DNA from: Stomoxys calcitrans
Lineage: Eukaryota > Arthropoda > Insecta > Diptera > Muscidae
Assembly: GCF_963082655.1 (NCBI RefSeq)
Contig: NC_081555.1
Span: forward strand, 149,434,505 to 149,498,504
Reading direction: 5' to 3'
Length of the DNA stretch: 64,000 bases
Shown: one piece after another, positions 46,790-58,372 of the stretch
Layout: each line of letters begins with the position of its first letter
How positions within the stretch are numbered: position 1 is the first letter of the stretch
The notes under the pieces: model-generated
Seen by the model: only the letters and a program-made list of their open reading frames with translations
Databases searched by the model: none
What the model was told of the DNA's origin: nothing
Translations under genes and position numbers: made by a program

Positions 46790-48895
46790 CTTTTTATACC
46801 CACCACCGAAGGATGCGGGTATATTCATTTTGTCATAATTCATTGCAACACATCGAAATATCCGTTTCCGACCCTATAGAGTATATATATTCTTGATCAG
46901 CGTAAAAATCTAAGACGATCTAGACATGTCCGTTCGTCTGTCTGTTGAAATCACGCTACAGTGTTTAAAAATAAAGATACTGAGCTGAAACTTTGCACAG
47001 ATTCTCTTTTTGTCCATAAGCAGGTTAAGTTCGAAGATGGGCTATATCGGACTATATCTTGTTATAGCCCCCATATAGACCGATCGGCCGACTTAGGGTC
47101 TTAGGCCCATTAAAGCCACATTTCTTATCCGATTTTGCTGAAATTTGGGACAGTGAGTTGTGTTAGGCCCTTCGATATCTTTCTTCAATTTGGCTCTGAT
47201 CGGTCCAGATTTGGATATAGCTGCCATATAGACCGATCCTCCCATTTAGGTCTTAGGCCCATAAATGCCTTATTTATTATCTGATTTTGCTGAAATTTGG
47301 GACAGTGAGTTGTGTTAGGCCCTTCGATATCTTCCTTCAATTTGGCCCAGATCGGTTCAGATTTGGATATATTTGCCATATAGACCGATCCTCCGATTTG
47401 GGGTCTGAGGCCCATCAAAGCCACATTTATTATCCGATTTTGCTGAAATTTGGGACAGTGAGTTGTGTTAGGCCCCTCGACATCCTTCTTCAATTTGGCC
47501 CAGATCGGTACAAATTTGGATATAGCTGCTACATAGACCGATCCTCCTATTAGGTCTTAGGCCCATAAATGCCATATTTATTATCCGATTTTGCTGAAAT
47601 TTTGGACAGTGATTTGTATTAGGCCCTTCGACATCCATCGTCAATTTGGCTCAGATCGGTCCAGTTTTGGATATAGCTGCCATATAGACCGACCATCCAA
47701 TTTAGGGTCTTAGGACCATTAAAGCCACATTTCTTATCCGATTTTGCTGAAATTTGGGACAGTGAGTTGTGTTAGGCCCCTTGACATCCTTCTTTAATTT
47801 GGTTCAGATCGGTCAAGATTAGGATATAGCTGCCATATAGACCGATCCTCTGATTTAGGTTCTTAGGCCCATAAAAACCGCATTTATTTTCCGATGGCAC
47901 CACAATTTGGAACAGTGAGTCAAGTTAAGCCCCTTGACATACTTTTTCATTTTGGCCCAGATCGGTCTAGATTTTGATATAGCTGCCATATAGACCAATC
48001 CTCCGATTTAGGGTCTTAGGTCCATAAAAAGCGCATTTATTGTTGGATGTCGCCGAAATTTGGGACACTGAGTTGTGTAAGGCCCTTCGACATCCATCGT
48101 CAATTTGGCTCAGATCGGTCCAGTTTTGGATATAGCTGCCATATAGACCGACCATCCAATTTAGGGTTTTAGGCCCATAAAAGCTGCATTTATTAAACGA
48201 TTTTGTTGAAATTTGCGACAGTGAGCTGTCTTAGGCCCTTCGATATCCTTCGTCAATTTGGCCCAGATCGGGCCAGATTTGGATATAGCTGCCATATAGA
48301 CCGATCTTCCGATTTAGGGTCTTAGGCCTGTAAAAGCCAAATTTATTATCCGATTTTGATGAAATTTGGCACAGTGAGTTGTGTTAGGCCCTTCGAAATC
48401 CTTCCGATCCTCCGATTTAGGGTCTTAGGCCCATAAAAGCCACATTTATTATCCGATTTTGCTGAAATTTGGGACAGTGAGTTGTATTAGGCCCTTCGAT
48501 ATCCCTCGTAAATTTGGCTCAGATCGGTCCATATTTGGATATAGCTGCCAACTGGGACAGTGAGTTATGTTAGGCCCCTCGACATCCTACTTCAATTTGG
48601 CCCAGATCGGTTCAGATTTGGATATAGCTGCCATATAGACCGATCCTCCGATTTAGGGTCTTAGGTCCATAAAACCCACATTTATTATCCGATTTTGCTG
48701 AAATTTGGGACAGTGAGTTGTGTTAGGCCCTCCGATGTCTCCGAAATTTGGGACAGTGAGTTAAGTTCCCATACCTCTGCAATATCGCACAGACCGGTCC
48801 AGTTTTGGATATAGCTGTTCTATAGACCGATATCTCGGTTCTAGGTTTTGGGGTCATAAAAGGAGCTTTTATAATCAGATTTTACTGAATTTTGC
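46790..48895 (-). repeat. long H2 element, truncated by SINE
   Basis: Terminus ttatacccaccaccgaagga, TA tract near 46887, tgtccgttcgtctgtctgtt, then about twelve H2 units. Two internal deletion joints break the period, near 48403 and near 48550. The hairpin end is missing; a SINE follows at 48895. Confidence 0.85.
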
Positions 48896-49150
48896 CTGGG
48901 TTCGAATCCTGGCGAGACCACCATTCAATTTTCAACTGTAGTTTTGACCTCCTAATGCTGGCGATGTTAAAACTTCTCCTCAAAAGAGGTGTCGCACTGC
49001 GGCACGGCGTTCGGACTCGGCTATAAAAGAGAGGCCCCTTATCATTGAGCAGCACTCATTGATGTGTGAGAAGTTTGCCCTTGTTCCTTAATGGAATTTT
49101 CATGGGCAAATTGGCATTTATATTTGCATTACGCTGTTATAATTCAAGTA
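48895..49150 (+). repeat. tRNA-related SINE, longest copy
   Basis: A good B box, ggttcgaatcc (48901-48911), is followed by tggcgagacca, cctcctaatgctggc, gaggtgtcgcactgcggcac, cggctataaaagagaggccc and a 3' part, gtgtgagaagtttgcccttg with aatggaattttcatgggcaa. Other copies, all partial, are at 296, 15840, 36795 and 63926. The upstream A-box region is not preserved, so the 5' end is uncertain. Confidence 0.7.
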
Positions 49151-50514
49151 ACCAATGCCTGTATTGATACTGATTTTCCCCTTTCGTATGGTATGGTATA
49201 AAGTCTTGGGGTTCGTAAATATGCTGACATCAGACGAAATTTATCAATGAGCTGTTTTCTTTGCCTTTTCATTTAAATCTTCTTAAGAACAATAACAGCA
49301 ACAACAACAAGAACACGAAGGCCTGACAAGAACAACAGCCAGACTATCAAGAGCAAATAGCACCTTAAGTGTTTTTACATTGTGGCTTAGATGTTTGCTT
49401 TGCAACCTCCACTTCAGGAGGTTAGGTCAAAATGTTGTTAACCCCATTTTGCGCCCACCTCCATCGACTATGGCAAAAGCCCATACAAGTCTATGCAAAT
49501 GACCGAGGTCGAGGTGTGAGCAAAACAATTTCCAATCTTTGATTAACTTGCCTAAGAAAATTGTTTGTCATATTATTATGGACTGAATAGCAAAAACAAC
49601 AGCAACAACAACAACAGCAAGGGCAACAAAAACCAAGTCGGCCAAATAGCTTAGCCAAGCAAAAATTTATGCTGTTGTAGTTGAAAATTAATTGTGGATG
49701 TTTGCGTGTGGCATGAGTTCCTTCAGGCCTTTAAACCCTACCCCCGGGCAGAGGAGGAGGAGGAGAGGCAGGAGTAACTGGTTCAAGACATTTAAATATA
49801 AATTAATTAAAAATAAACATTAAGTGTTACGAGTAAAAAGAATAGAGCAAAAACAACAAAAGCACTGACAGCAAAAATTTTCACTTGGTTGGGGCATAAT
49901 TAAAATTCAAAAGTTTTCTCAAAAGCCTTTCGTTTTCAGTCAATAACAGAGAACACCATACTATAAAAAAATTAATCAGCGTAAAATATCCATCTTTGTT
50001 ATAAAACGTTAAGGATAGTGGGCAAGGGGACCCTTAAAAGGGCTTTGAGAAGTCTAAAAGCATAAATTTTCTCTGGCATAGGATCTCCCAAGCAAGATAA
50101 GATAAGAAAGGACAAAATTCGAAAAGTGCAGCCTAAATAATGCTCAACAAGATTCGATCATACCTACTACTCCGTTTTATGTGTAAATTAGGCGGGACCT
50201 GTATGAAAATCTTGGCCATAGGTGGCAGCGATGAAGCCACACGCCAGTGCCCGAAGTGCAAGTGGCTATCCCGGACCGAAATGATAGAAGTGAGATTTCT
50301 CCTCTCTCTTTCAAAAGCTAAAGGAAACGGCGAGAACGACTCCTTAATGAAATTCGATAGCCCGAGTTACGAAATAAAAGAAACACGGTTTCTTTAAGTT
50401 TCTTTATTTCTTGATGTTGGTCTTAAGGTTGTATATTTTTCTTTTGCTTAAAAATATTCAATGTATCCTCCACTATGGATCGCATTTGTCAAGCTCTTTG
50501 CCCGTTATCTCTTA
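49151..50514. other. unique sequence, one doubtful small frame
   Basis: AT-rich with CAA/ACA triplet runs near 49290 and 49600. A plus-strand frame at 50140-50397 (85 codons) has one CPKCKW pair of cysteines but no recognisable family. I do not call it a gene. Confidence 0.4.
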
Positions 50515-50605
50515 ATAAACAAGCAAGTAAAATCGCATCTGGGGTACCCACCACCATTGATTCGCTAAAAATTTACCCTTATTAACTGAGTTTTTAATTA
50601 AATTA
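50515..50605 (+). repeat. H-element left end before MITE
   Basis: aacaagcaagtaaaatcgca, ggtacccaccaccatt and aaatttacccttattaactg match 39195-39270. It is interrupted by the MITE at 50606. Confidence 0.55.
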
Positions 50606-50843
50606 TTGGGTTGCCCAAAAAGTAATTGCGGATTTTTCATATAGTCGGCGTTGACAAATTTTTTCACAGCTTGGTACTCTGTAATTGCATTCTTTCTTCT
50701 GTCAGTTATCAGCTTTTACTTTTAGCTTGCTTTAGAAAAAAAGTGTAAAAAAAGTATATTTGATTAAAGTTCATTCCAAGTTTTATTAAAAATGCATTTA
50801 CTTTCTTTTAAAAAAAACCGCAATTACTTTTTGGGCAACCCAA
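50606..50843. mobile_element. mariner-type MITE, copy 4 (238 bp)
   Basis: Starts TTGGGTTGCCCAAAAAGTAA, ends TTTTTGGGCAACCCAA, and TA flanks both sides (50604-50605 and 50844-50845). Same orientation as copy 2. Confidence 0.93.
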
Positions 50844-50845
50844 TA

Positions 50846-51285
50846 TTTTGGTCTCAAGAAGTCATATTGGGATATCGGTACGTAGGAGGTATATAACATC
50901 ACATTGAGGCTTATAAGGCTCAACAATCCGGGGATCGGTTTATATGGGGGCTATATCTGTTTATAAACCTATTCGGATCATACTTGGCATGGATGTTGGA
51001 ATTCATAACTCAAGTCTTTGTTTGAAATTTTAGGCAAATCGGATGAAAATTCAGGCTTTCAAAGGCTTAAGAAGTCAACTCCGGGGATCGAGAATCAAAT
51101 CAGATGTTGCATCATACTTGGCAGGGATTTTGGTCACAAGTCACAAGTCATAATTCAAGTCTTCCAACGCTATCGTGATTTCGACAGACGGACAGACATG
51201 GCTAGATAGACTCAGAATGGCGAAACCATTCAGAGTATATATACTCTACGGGGTCGCAGATCAATATTTCGAGGTGTTACAAACC
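50846..51285 (+). repeat. H1-type element, right part with TA and GACG end
   Basis: Two H1 subfamily units (ggatcggtttatatgggggc), then acgctatcgtgatttcgaca, gacggacagacatggctaga, tatatatactctacgggg and gaggtgttacaaac. The last ~40 bp of the terminus are missing. Confidence 0.7.
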
Positions 51286-52030
51286 GCTTAAGAACCGATT
51301 CGGGCCATTCGGGTTGTGCAAAATTGCAATCAAATCAGATAAGAACTGCGACCTCTAGGGCATCAAAAAGTATAATCGGGAGATCGGTTTTTCTGGAAGC
51401 TATATCCGGTTTCAAAACGATTCAAGTCATACTTGGTACGAATATAAAATGTCATAGAAAAAGTCACTATGCAAAATTGCAGACAAATCGGATAAAACTT
51501 AGGCCCACTAGTTGTGTGTTGGGAACCACAACTTTGAGATAGTCAGTAAGTCAGTCAGTCAAACCAAGAAATCGGTTTATATGGGAGCTATATCATGTTC
51601 TTGACCGATTTGTACCGCACGTTATACAGTTGTTGGGAGTCCTAACAGAACACTATGTGCAAACTTTCAGCCAATTCGGATGAAAATTGAGGCTTCTAGG
51701 GGCTCAATAAGTCATACCCAGAGATCGGTTTATATGGGAACTATATACACAGATTTAGAACGTGTTTAACACAGTTACTGAGAGTCACAAAGAAACATTA
51801 TAGACAAAATGTTAGCCAAATCGGACAAAAATTGCGGCTTTCAGGGGCTAAAGAAGTCAGAACCGGAGATCGGTTTATAAGGGAGCTATATCAGGTTCTT
51901 GACTGATTTGAATCGTACTTGGCGCAGTTGTTGGAAGTCATTACAAACCACCATGTGCAAACTTTCAACGAAATCGGATGAAAATTGCGGCTTGTAAGGG
52001 CTCAAGAAGTCAAAATTTTGTCCGCTATCG
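51286..52030 (+). repeat. H1-type array split by LINE C (left half)
   Basis: About four H1 subfamily units (ggcttctaggggctca, gatcggtttatatggg). It stops at tccgctatcg, where LINE C begins. The right half continues at 55466 (gatttcggcagacggacgg). Confidence 0.75.
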
Positions 52031-52099
52031 TTGTTGTTGTTGTTGTTGTTGTAGCAGTTTATTGTGTACTATCTTTCGTCTACTTGTTTCTGTTGAGTG

Positions 52100-52750
52100 T
52101 CAAGACCCAGGAACTCCGCGACTAAGATGGGGTGCGTCCACAGGGATCTGTGGTCTGAGTCGAGTGGGTCTGGCCGGGCAGTTAAACAGGTGACGTGTAT
52201 CGTGCGGTCCCTGGTTACAATCGGGACATACATCTTGCACGTCGGCATCAATCCTAGCTCTGTGGGAATTGAGGTGGCTGCATCTGCCGGAACGTAATTG
52301 AGCCAGAACCACTCTGGTTTGCCGGGGGAGGTCGATTTCTTCGGGTGCAATGGGTGGCGGTCGTTCTCCAAGGACTACATTCACCCGGTAGCCAATTAAC
52401 GCGTCTGCTACCGTGTCTGCATGAATGTTGTTCAGACCCGCTTGATATGCCGCTTGATCTAGAGGTTCTCTCTTGTAGCGCTGGACCTCACGCTCTAGAT
52501 CGTGTAGATCTACCTTAAGGCTTCTGGGCGGTGGGTATCTATCCACAAGATGATGATTTGGATGATTTCTGCGATAACAGCCCAAAAGGTATTGCTTAGA
52601 CAGCATGTAGTTATGTCTTCGCACTGGTAGGATCTTTGTCTCCTGAGGTGGAGGTGGTCCACATGAGAACTGAGGAGACAGCCCGTCTTAGTTCGGAGGG
52701 CGGCATTCTGACAGATCTGAATAATATTCCACTTACTACAGACCGGCAAA
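52100..52750 (-). pseudogene. LINE C ORF2 C-terminus with zinc knuckle
   Basis: Minus frame 52624-52100 (174 codons, with RRHNYMLSKQYLLGCYRR, ALIGYRVNVVLGERPPP and LAQLRSGRCSHLNSHRARID) ends in CPDCNQGPHDTRHLFNC, a CCHC-type knuckle seen at the end of many insect LINE ORF2 proteins. Upstream in a different frame, SKWNIIQICQNAALRTKTGC (about 52735-52675) is the thumb-to-linker region. The two are separated by a frame shift near 52640. Probably a nucleic-acid-binding domain. Confidence 0.8.
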
Positions 52751-52754
52751 TTGC

Positions 52755-53480
52755 TTAGTACGTGGTCAACAAGGTTTCTTTGTCTGCACCCCAAGTCCTG
52801 CCAGCGAGTGACTTGAGGACCTTGTTTCTACTTTTGACTTTATTGCAGATTGCTGTGGCATGTGGGGAGAAAGTGTAGGAGCTGTCAAATGTGACGCCAA
52901 GTATTTTGGGACACTTGATGGTCGGAATCATTTCTCCATCGACCATCACAGTCAGCTCAGTATTCACCTCACGCGTATTTGTAGTGAACAGTGTGGCTGA
53001 AGATTTGGTGGCGGATATCTTCAGATTTCTTGCAGCGAAATATGAGGCAAGCTCGTTGAGGTAGACATATGATACGATCTCTATGCCGTCTGGAGGAGGT
53101 GGGATGGAGGATAGGTAGAGGTTAAACAGAGCCGGAGATATCACCCCATCTTGGGGAACTCCCTGTTTCACTCTACGGTGTTTTGACTTCTTATCCCTAA
53201 ATTCCACAAATGACTGGCGGCCACACAGATAATTCGCGAACCAACGTTTCATGCCTGGCTGGAGGGGCGTGTTGGCGATGTCCTCAAATAATGTGGCATG
53301 GATGACCGCGTCGAATGCCTTCGACAGGTCCAGTGCCACGAGGACCGTCCTATCACATGGCCTGGGTTGATTGAAGCCACGGCAAATGTGTGGGGTGATG
53401 GCATGTAAAGCAGTTGTTGTGCTATGCACTCTTCGAAATCCATATTGATGCTCGGCGAATGGAAATTATTCTACGAAGCT
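52755..53480 (-). pseudogene. LINE C reverse transcriptase core lacking the YADD box
   Basis: Minus frame 53429-52755 (224 codons) reads LVALDLSKAFDAVIHATLFE (first catalytic Asp), KQGVPQDGVISPALFNLYLS (Asp where Gly is usual), then GIEIVSYVYLNELASYF, LKISATKSSATLFTT and LGVTFDSSYTFSPH. The segment that should carry the catalytic Tyr-Ala-Asp-Asp and about 20 more residues is absent between SY and YLNE, near 53065-53072. Upstream, at 53610-53470, the same frame continues VWKMGRVIPLLKPGKDPS, SYRPISLLSPVAKTLEALL and a stop. The frame ends at a TAA near 52755. It cannot be catalytic. Confidence 0.85.
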
Positions 53481-53626
53481 CGGGAGGAGTAATGCCTCAA
53501 GCGTCTTTGCCACTGGTGAGAGAAGGGAGATCGGTCTGTACGACCCCCCCAAACTCGGGTCTTTACCAGGCTTCAGAAGCGGGATCACTCTGCCCATTTT
53601 CCAGACATCGGGAACTATAAGAGTGT

Positions 53627-55609
53627 TCAATGACAGGTTAAGGCAGTGGTAAGGTACTCAACTCCAGGTAAATCCAGATTCTTCAGCATCAATGTAGAGA
53701 TTCCGTCGGGGCCCAACGCCTTGGATGATTTGGCGCCACGGATGACATTCGTAACTTCGCCCACGGTAAATTGTGATGGCTGTTCATCGGCTCGAAGACC
53801 ACGAATACGGCGAATGGCTCTCCTCCTTGCCCTGTCTCTCTCGGGATGCACAATAAATTGACGGTTGAACAACCTGGCGCATCTCTTCGGATCAGTCACG
53901 GTTATCTCGCCAAAAGTGACTGAGGTCCTGTCGTCCCGTCTACCGGGGTTCGAGAGAGACTTAACAGTGGCCCACAGTTTGCCTGCACCGGTGCCTAAGT
54001 TACATTGCTCCAAGTGTTCCAGCCACAAATTCCGCTTATGTTCGTTGACTTCCCTGTTTATTTCCAGATTCAGCTCGCTGATTCTGGGGTTAGCGGGGTC
54101 CATAGCACGAATCCCATCACGCTCGTCTGCGAGTACCACTGTTTGCGCCGGGAAATTGGGTCGCACTTGCGGTATTCGACCGGCTGGTATAAAGCGAGCG
54201 GCTGCTACGTTGATGATGTTTTGGAATTTCCTGTCGGCCACAAGCACATCAGAGGGGGGTGGCAGTTCATTGAAGCGGCTATTGGTATACTCTCTGAAGC
54301 CAGTCCAATTGGCCTTCTTGTAATTGATGAACGTCCGGCGCTCAGAGGTTATGAAGTCGGGTGGTCGGTCGATGGTGAGTATTATGGGGAGGTGGTCTGA
54401 CCCCAAAGAGATGACGGCTTGCCAGGATACGTCACGCAGGAGATCAGGAGATGCAATTGAGATGTCTGGCGAGGTGCTGCACCTCCTCGTAATCCTAGTG
54501 GGGGCATCCTCATTCACCGTGCTAAACGTGGAGCTATTTATCTGCTCTGCCAAAGCTATGTCACGCTGGTCGTTACCTAGGGGAGAATGCCATGACGAGT
54601 GATGTGCATTAAAATCCCCCAGAACCAGACGACTATGGCCAGATAGCAACCCACTTATGTCGGGGTTGTAGGCCTGGCCATTAATAGAGAAACAGCTACC
54701 AACCGGCGGTATATGCACGTTGTATATCTCTATCTCGGCAGTACCAGACCTGACTGCTACCCCCATACATTCCATGTATGGGTCACTAGCGTCAAGCGCC
54801 AGCCAGATAGGTCTATACTGCACGGAATGGTGTATAACGAAGACCAATCCCCCACCTCCATTCCTTGAGCGATCCTTACGTAGCACATTGTAGCCGTGAC
54901 AACTGTGCAAGCTGCAGGTGTTAGTCAGCTTTGTCTCCTGGATCGCTGCGACCGATATGCTCTTCCGACTCATAAAATCTACAATCTCATCAATCTTGCC
55001 ACGCAGTCCGTTGCAGTTTAACTGCAAGAACGATACACTTCCCGGCACTGGCCTGGCAATAGTAGGGCTAGGGTGCTGTCGTTGCATAAATTGCCGTACG
55101 GGAGAGGTCGGGGGGGTCATATAGTCCGACGACGAGGACGCCGAAGGCGACGACGGCGACGCTTGTGACCCGCTGCTGGCTATTTTCGCACAGCACCTAG
55201 CGACATTGCCAGTATGACTATACTCCCGTAGCGAAGTTAGGCCAGAGCAAGAACGGAAATGTACCCACTCCAAGCACCGGTTACACCTAACCGACAGTGA
55301 CCGATGATGAAGGCGGTTCTGGCAAACCGAACAGAACCAGGGTCCGGGGTTCTTTTCAATCCCGGCACGGACCAGAAGCGTACGGAGAAGGGATGTGCCT
55401 CTCCCATGACGAAAAAAGATGAACACGTACACTGAGGCGGCAGCCCTTACCGGCTGCCATGGGATTGATTTCGGCAGACGGACGGACGGACATAGCTCGG
55501 TCGACTCAGAATGTGCTTTATGGGGTCCTAGATCAAAATTTCGAGGTGTTACAAAGGGAGTGGCAAGATAAAATACCCCCATCCTATGGTGGTGGGTATA
55601 CAAAGACAT
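53627..55609 (-). pseudogene. LINE C ORF N-terminal part: 2A-like motif, PHD-like finger, endonuclease
   Basis: A 660-codon open frame. Residues 1 to ~48, including the only upstream Met, come from the H1 host sequence; LINE sequence starts near residue 49. GIEKNPGP (83-90) is a 2A-like ribosome-skipping motif. C93, C96, C109, C112, H117, C121 and C139 form a PHD-like zinc finger. A Ser/Pro-rich linker follows (145-190). The endonuclease has QLNCNGL (196-202), QETKL (224-228), GDFNAHH (331-337), SPDIS (380-384) and SDHLPI (404-409), all key motifs present. The RT N-terminus (KSSKALGPDGISTLMLKNLD) begins near 630. A missing base near 53640 shifts the frame and ends it. The nick-making domain looks intact; the element does not. 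Confidence 0.85.
55466..55605 (+). repeat. H1 element end (right half, after LINE C)
   Basis: gatttcggcagacggacgg, tttatggggtcctagatca, gaggtgttacaaagggagtg and the terminus ccatcctatggtggtgggta complete the H1 copy interrupted at 52030. Confidence 0.8.
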
Positions 55610-55911
55610 TTGAAACTGTGAGTTATTTTAAGCTAACCAAACATTCGATCCAATTATGGTTCAGATGCCATATAGACCGATCTGCCGATTAAGGGTCTGA
55701 AACCCATAAAATCTTTATTTATTACCCGATATTGCTGAAATTTGAAACAGTGATTTTTTTTAGATCGTTCTATATTTAGATATAGCTACCAAATATGATC
55801 CAGATCAGACTTCAAAGATATGGCTACCATATAAACCGATTTCTTAATCCCATAAAAAGCGATTTATTGCGTGGTTTCTCTGAAGCTGTGACTTGCATAA
55901 GAAGAAGAATT
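55606..55911 (-). repeat. H2 remnant
   Basis: gccatatagaccgatctgcc, aagggtctgaaacccataaa and attgctgaaatttgaaacag match H2 in the minus sense; about two degenerate units. Confidence 0.55.
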
Positions 55912-57290
55912 ATTTTGTTAGACTCAGAAGGAAGAGAGATAGACCCATTGATAAGTATACCAATCGATCCAGAATCACTTTCTGATTCGATTTAGCTATG
56001 TCCCTCTGTCTGTCCGTCCGTCTGTCTCTCCGTCTGTCCATGTTAAATTGTGTACAAACTACAGGTCGCAATTTTCACCCGATCGTCTTCAAATTTAGTA
56101 TGGGCACGTTCTTCGGCCTAGAAAGACGAAGCCTATTGAAATTGGAAAAAATCGGTTCAGATTTGGATATAGCTCCCATATATATGTTTGTCCGATTTGC
56201 AGAAATAATGCAATAAAATGGTCACTTGTTAACCGATTCTCTCGAAATTTGGCAGAAAGGATTTTTTTATGATTCTAGACATTATTGAAGAATTCCATAG
56301 AAATCGGTTCAGATTTAGATATAGCTCTTGTATATATATTTATACCGATTTTCACTCCTAGAGCCACTGCACTATTTATTGACCAATCTTTCCAAAATTT
56401 TGTACAATACCCTCTTCGACGACTAACACATTGTCTGAAAAGTTTGCTTGAAATCGGTTCAGATTTGGATATAGCTCCCATATATATATGCGTCGGATTT
56501 GCAGAAATAATGCAATAAAATGGCCACTTGTTAACCGATTACCTCGAAATTTGGCAGGAAGGATTTCTTTGTGACTCTAGACAATACTGGTGAATTTCAT
56601 AGAAATCGGCCCAGATTAAGATATAGCCCTTATATATATATTCAGCCCGATTTTCACTCCTAGAGCCACTGCAAAGCCTATTTATTGACCAATCTTCCCA
56701 AAATTTTGTGCAACACCCTCTTCGACGACAACCGCATTATCTGAGAAGATTACTTGAAATCGGTTCAGATTTGGATATAGCTCATGTATATATGCTTGTC
56801 CGATTTGCAGAAATAATGCAATAAAATTGTCATTTGTTAACCGATTCTCCCGAAATTCGGCATGAAGGATTTTTTTGTGACTCTAGACATTACTGGAGAA
56901 TTTCATAGAAATCGGTTCCGATTTAGATATAGCTCTCATATATACATTTATCCCGATTTTTACTCCTAGAGCCATTGCAAGCGCATTTTTAGACCAATCT
57001 TTCTAAAATTTTGTACAACGCCTTGCTCGACGACTTCCTTATTACCTTAGAAGTTTGCTTGAAATCGGTTTAGATTTGGATATAGCTCCCATATATATGT
57101 TCGTCAGATTTTGGGCAATTTCCAATAATGTTGTCATGTGTCAACCGTAGTTATTACAGTTGGAACTCAATTGCTCACCGAGTTTCATCAAAATTGGTTC
57201 AGAATTGGATATACAATAGCTCCCACATTGTACTTATAGTCGGGCACCGACCGACTTTTGCCCCTCCTTAAGTCGGATATTAAGTCCTTT
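55912..57290 (-). repeat. H5 element with ~304-bp double units
   Basis: Begins with ggaagagagatagacccatt and a GTCCGTCTGTC tract (56008-56035). Units with cttgttaaccgatt recur near 56225, 56527 and 56833. Each contains two gaaatcggttcagattt blocks, so one unit is two ~152-bp halves. The end, 57135-57275, matches 30863-31040. The minus frame 56481-56275 reads MGAIS...KF...IYTRAIS, aligned with other H units. Confidence 0.75.
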
Positions 57291-57302
57291 AATAACAACT
57301 GT

Positions 57303-58372
57303 TTTTTATACCCTTCACCATAGGATGGGGGTATACTAATTTCGTCATTCTGTTTGTAACTACTCGAAATATTCGTCTGAGAACCCATAAAGTATAAATA
57401 CTCTTGATCGTCGCGATATTTTATGTCGACCTAGCCACGTCCGTCCGTCCGTCTGTCTGTCGAAAGCACGCTAACTTTCGAAGGAGTAAAGCTAGCTGCT
57501 TGAAGTTTTGCACAAAAACTTCTTATTAGTGTAGATTAGTTGGGATTGTAAATGGGCCATATCGGTCCATGTTTTGACATAGCTGCCATATAAACCGATC
57601 TTGGGTTTTGACTTCCTGAGCCTCTAGAGGGCGCAACTCTTATCCGATTTGGCTGAAATTTTGCACGGCGTTTTTTGTTATGATATCCACCAATTATGCC
57701 AAGTATGGTTCAAATCGGTCCATAAGCTGATATAGCTGCCATATAAATCGATCTTGGGTCTTGACTTCTTGCACCTCTAGAGGGCGTAATTCTTATCCGA
57801 TTGGAATTAAATTTTGCACGACGTGTTTTGTTATGGTATCCAACAACTGTGCCAAGTATGGTTCAAATCGGTTCATAACCTGATATAGCTGTCATATAAA
57901 CAGATCTGGGGACTTGGCTTCTTGAGTTTCTAGAGGTTGCAATTCTTATCTGTTTTGTTATGGTATCCAACCTCTGTGCCAAGTATGATTAAAATCGGTT
58001 CGAAACCTGATATTGCTGCCATATAAACCGATCTTGGGTCTTGACTTCTTGAGCCTCTAGAGTGCGCAATTATTATCCGATTTGCCTGAAATTTGTACGA
58101 CGGATCCTCTCATGACCATCAACATACCTCTTTATTATGGTCTGAATCGGTCTAAAGCCTGATACAGCTCCAATATAAATCGATCTCTCTATTTTACTTC
58201 TTGAGCCCCCAGAGGGCGCAATTCTTATTCGAATTGGCTGACATGTTACACAGGTATCCAACATATAAGCCTTTGTTTGCCTATAAAGAAGTACCGGCAA
58301 AGAGCTTGGCAATTATGGTCCATGGTTGAGAGTGTATAACATTCGGCCCTGCCAAGCTTTTACTGGTTTCTT
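57303..58372 (-). mobile_element. full-length H1 element, minus orientation
   Basis: Terminus tttatacccttcaccatagg, tactaatttcgtcattctg, GTCY tract (57439-57462), about five H1 units (cttgagcctctagagggcgc), then ggttgagagtgtataacat, hairpin-like attcggccctgccaagc and tttactggttt. The order mirrors the copy at 2849-4189. Confidence 0.8.

Larger units (their letters stand above)
52031..55465 (-). mobile_element. LINE C: non-LTR retrotransposon, 3.4 kb, recently broken
   Basis: On the minus strand: 5' end near 55465, ORF with 2A-like motif, zinc finger, endonuclease, RT and C-terminal knuckle, then a 3' tail of CAA repeats ending at 52031. No RNase H is present between RT and knuckle. It lies inside an H1 element, so its borders are well defined. 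The GRCSHLNS and CPDCNQGPHDTRHLFNCPA motifs place it in the Jockey-like group of insect LINEs; an I/ingi-group relation is possible because of the 2A motif. Several frame breaks make it inactive, but long frames remain open. Confidence 0.85.

Noticed and set aside
46790..48895. CRISPR-like array
   Set aside because: Regular ~152-bp periodicity but no short conserved repeat with unique spacers; the whole unit is repeated, and the context is a eukaryotic transposon.
48895..48925. A tRNA gene
   Set aside because: Only the B-box and arm-like region is present; no acceptor stem, anticodon arm or A box can be formed, and the block recurs as a SINE.
50140..50397. Small plus-strand gene with CPKC motif
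   Set aside because: A single Cys pair, no family match that I recognise, no upstream signals; chance is the simpler reading.
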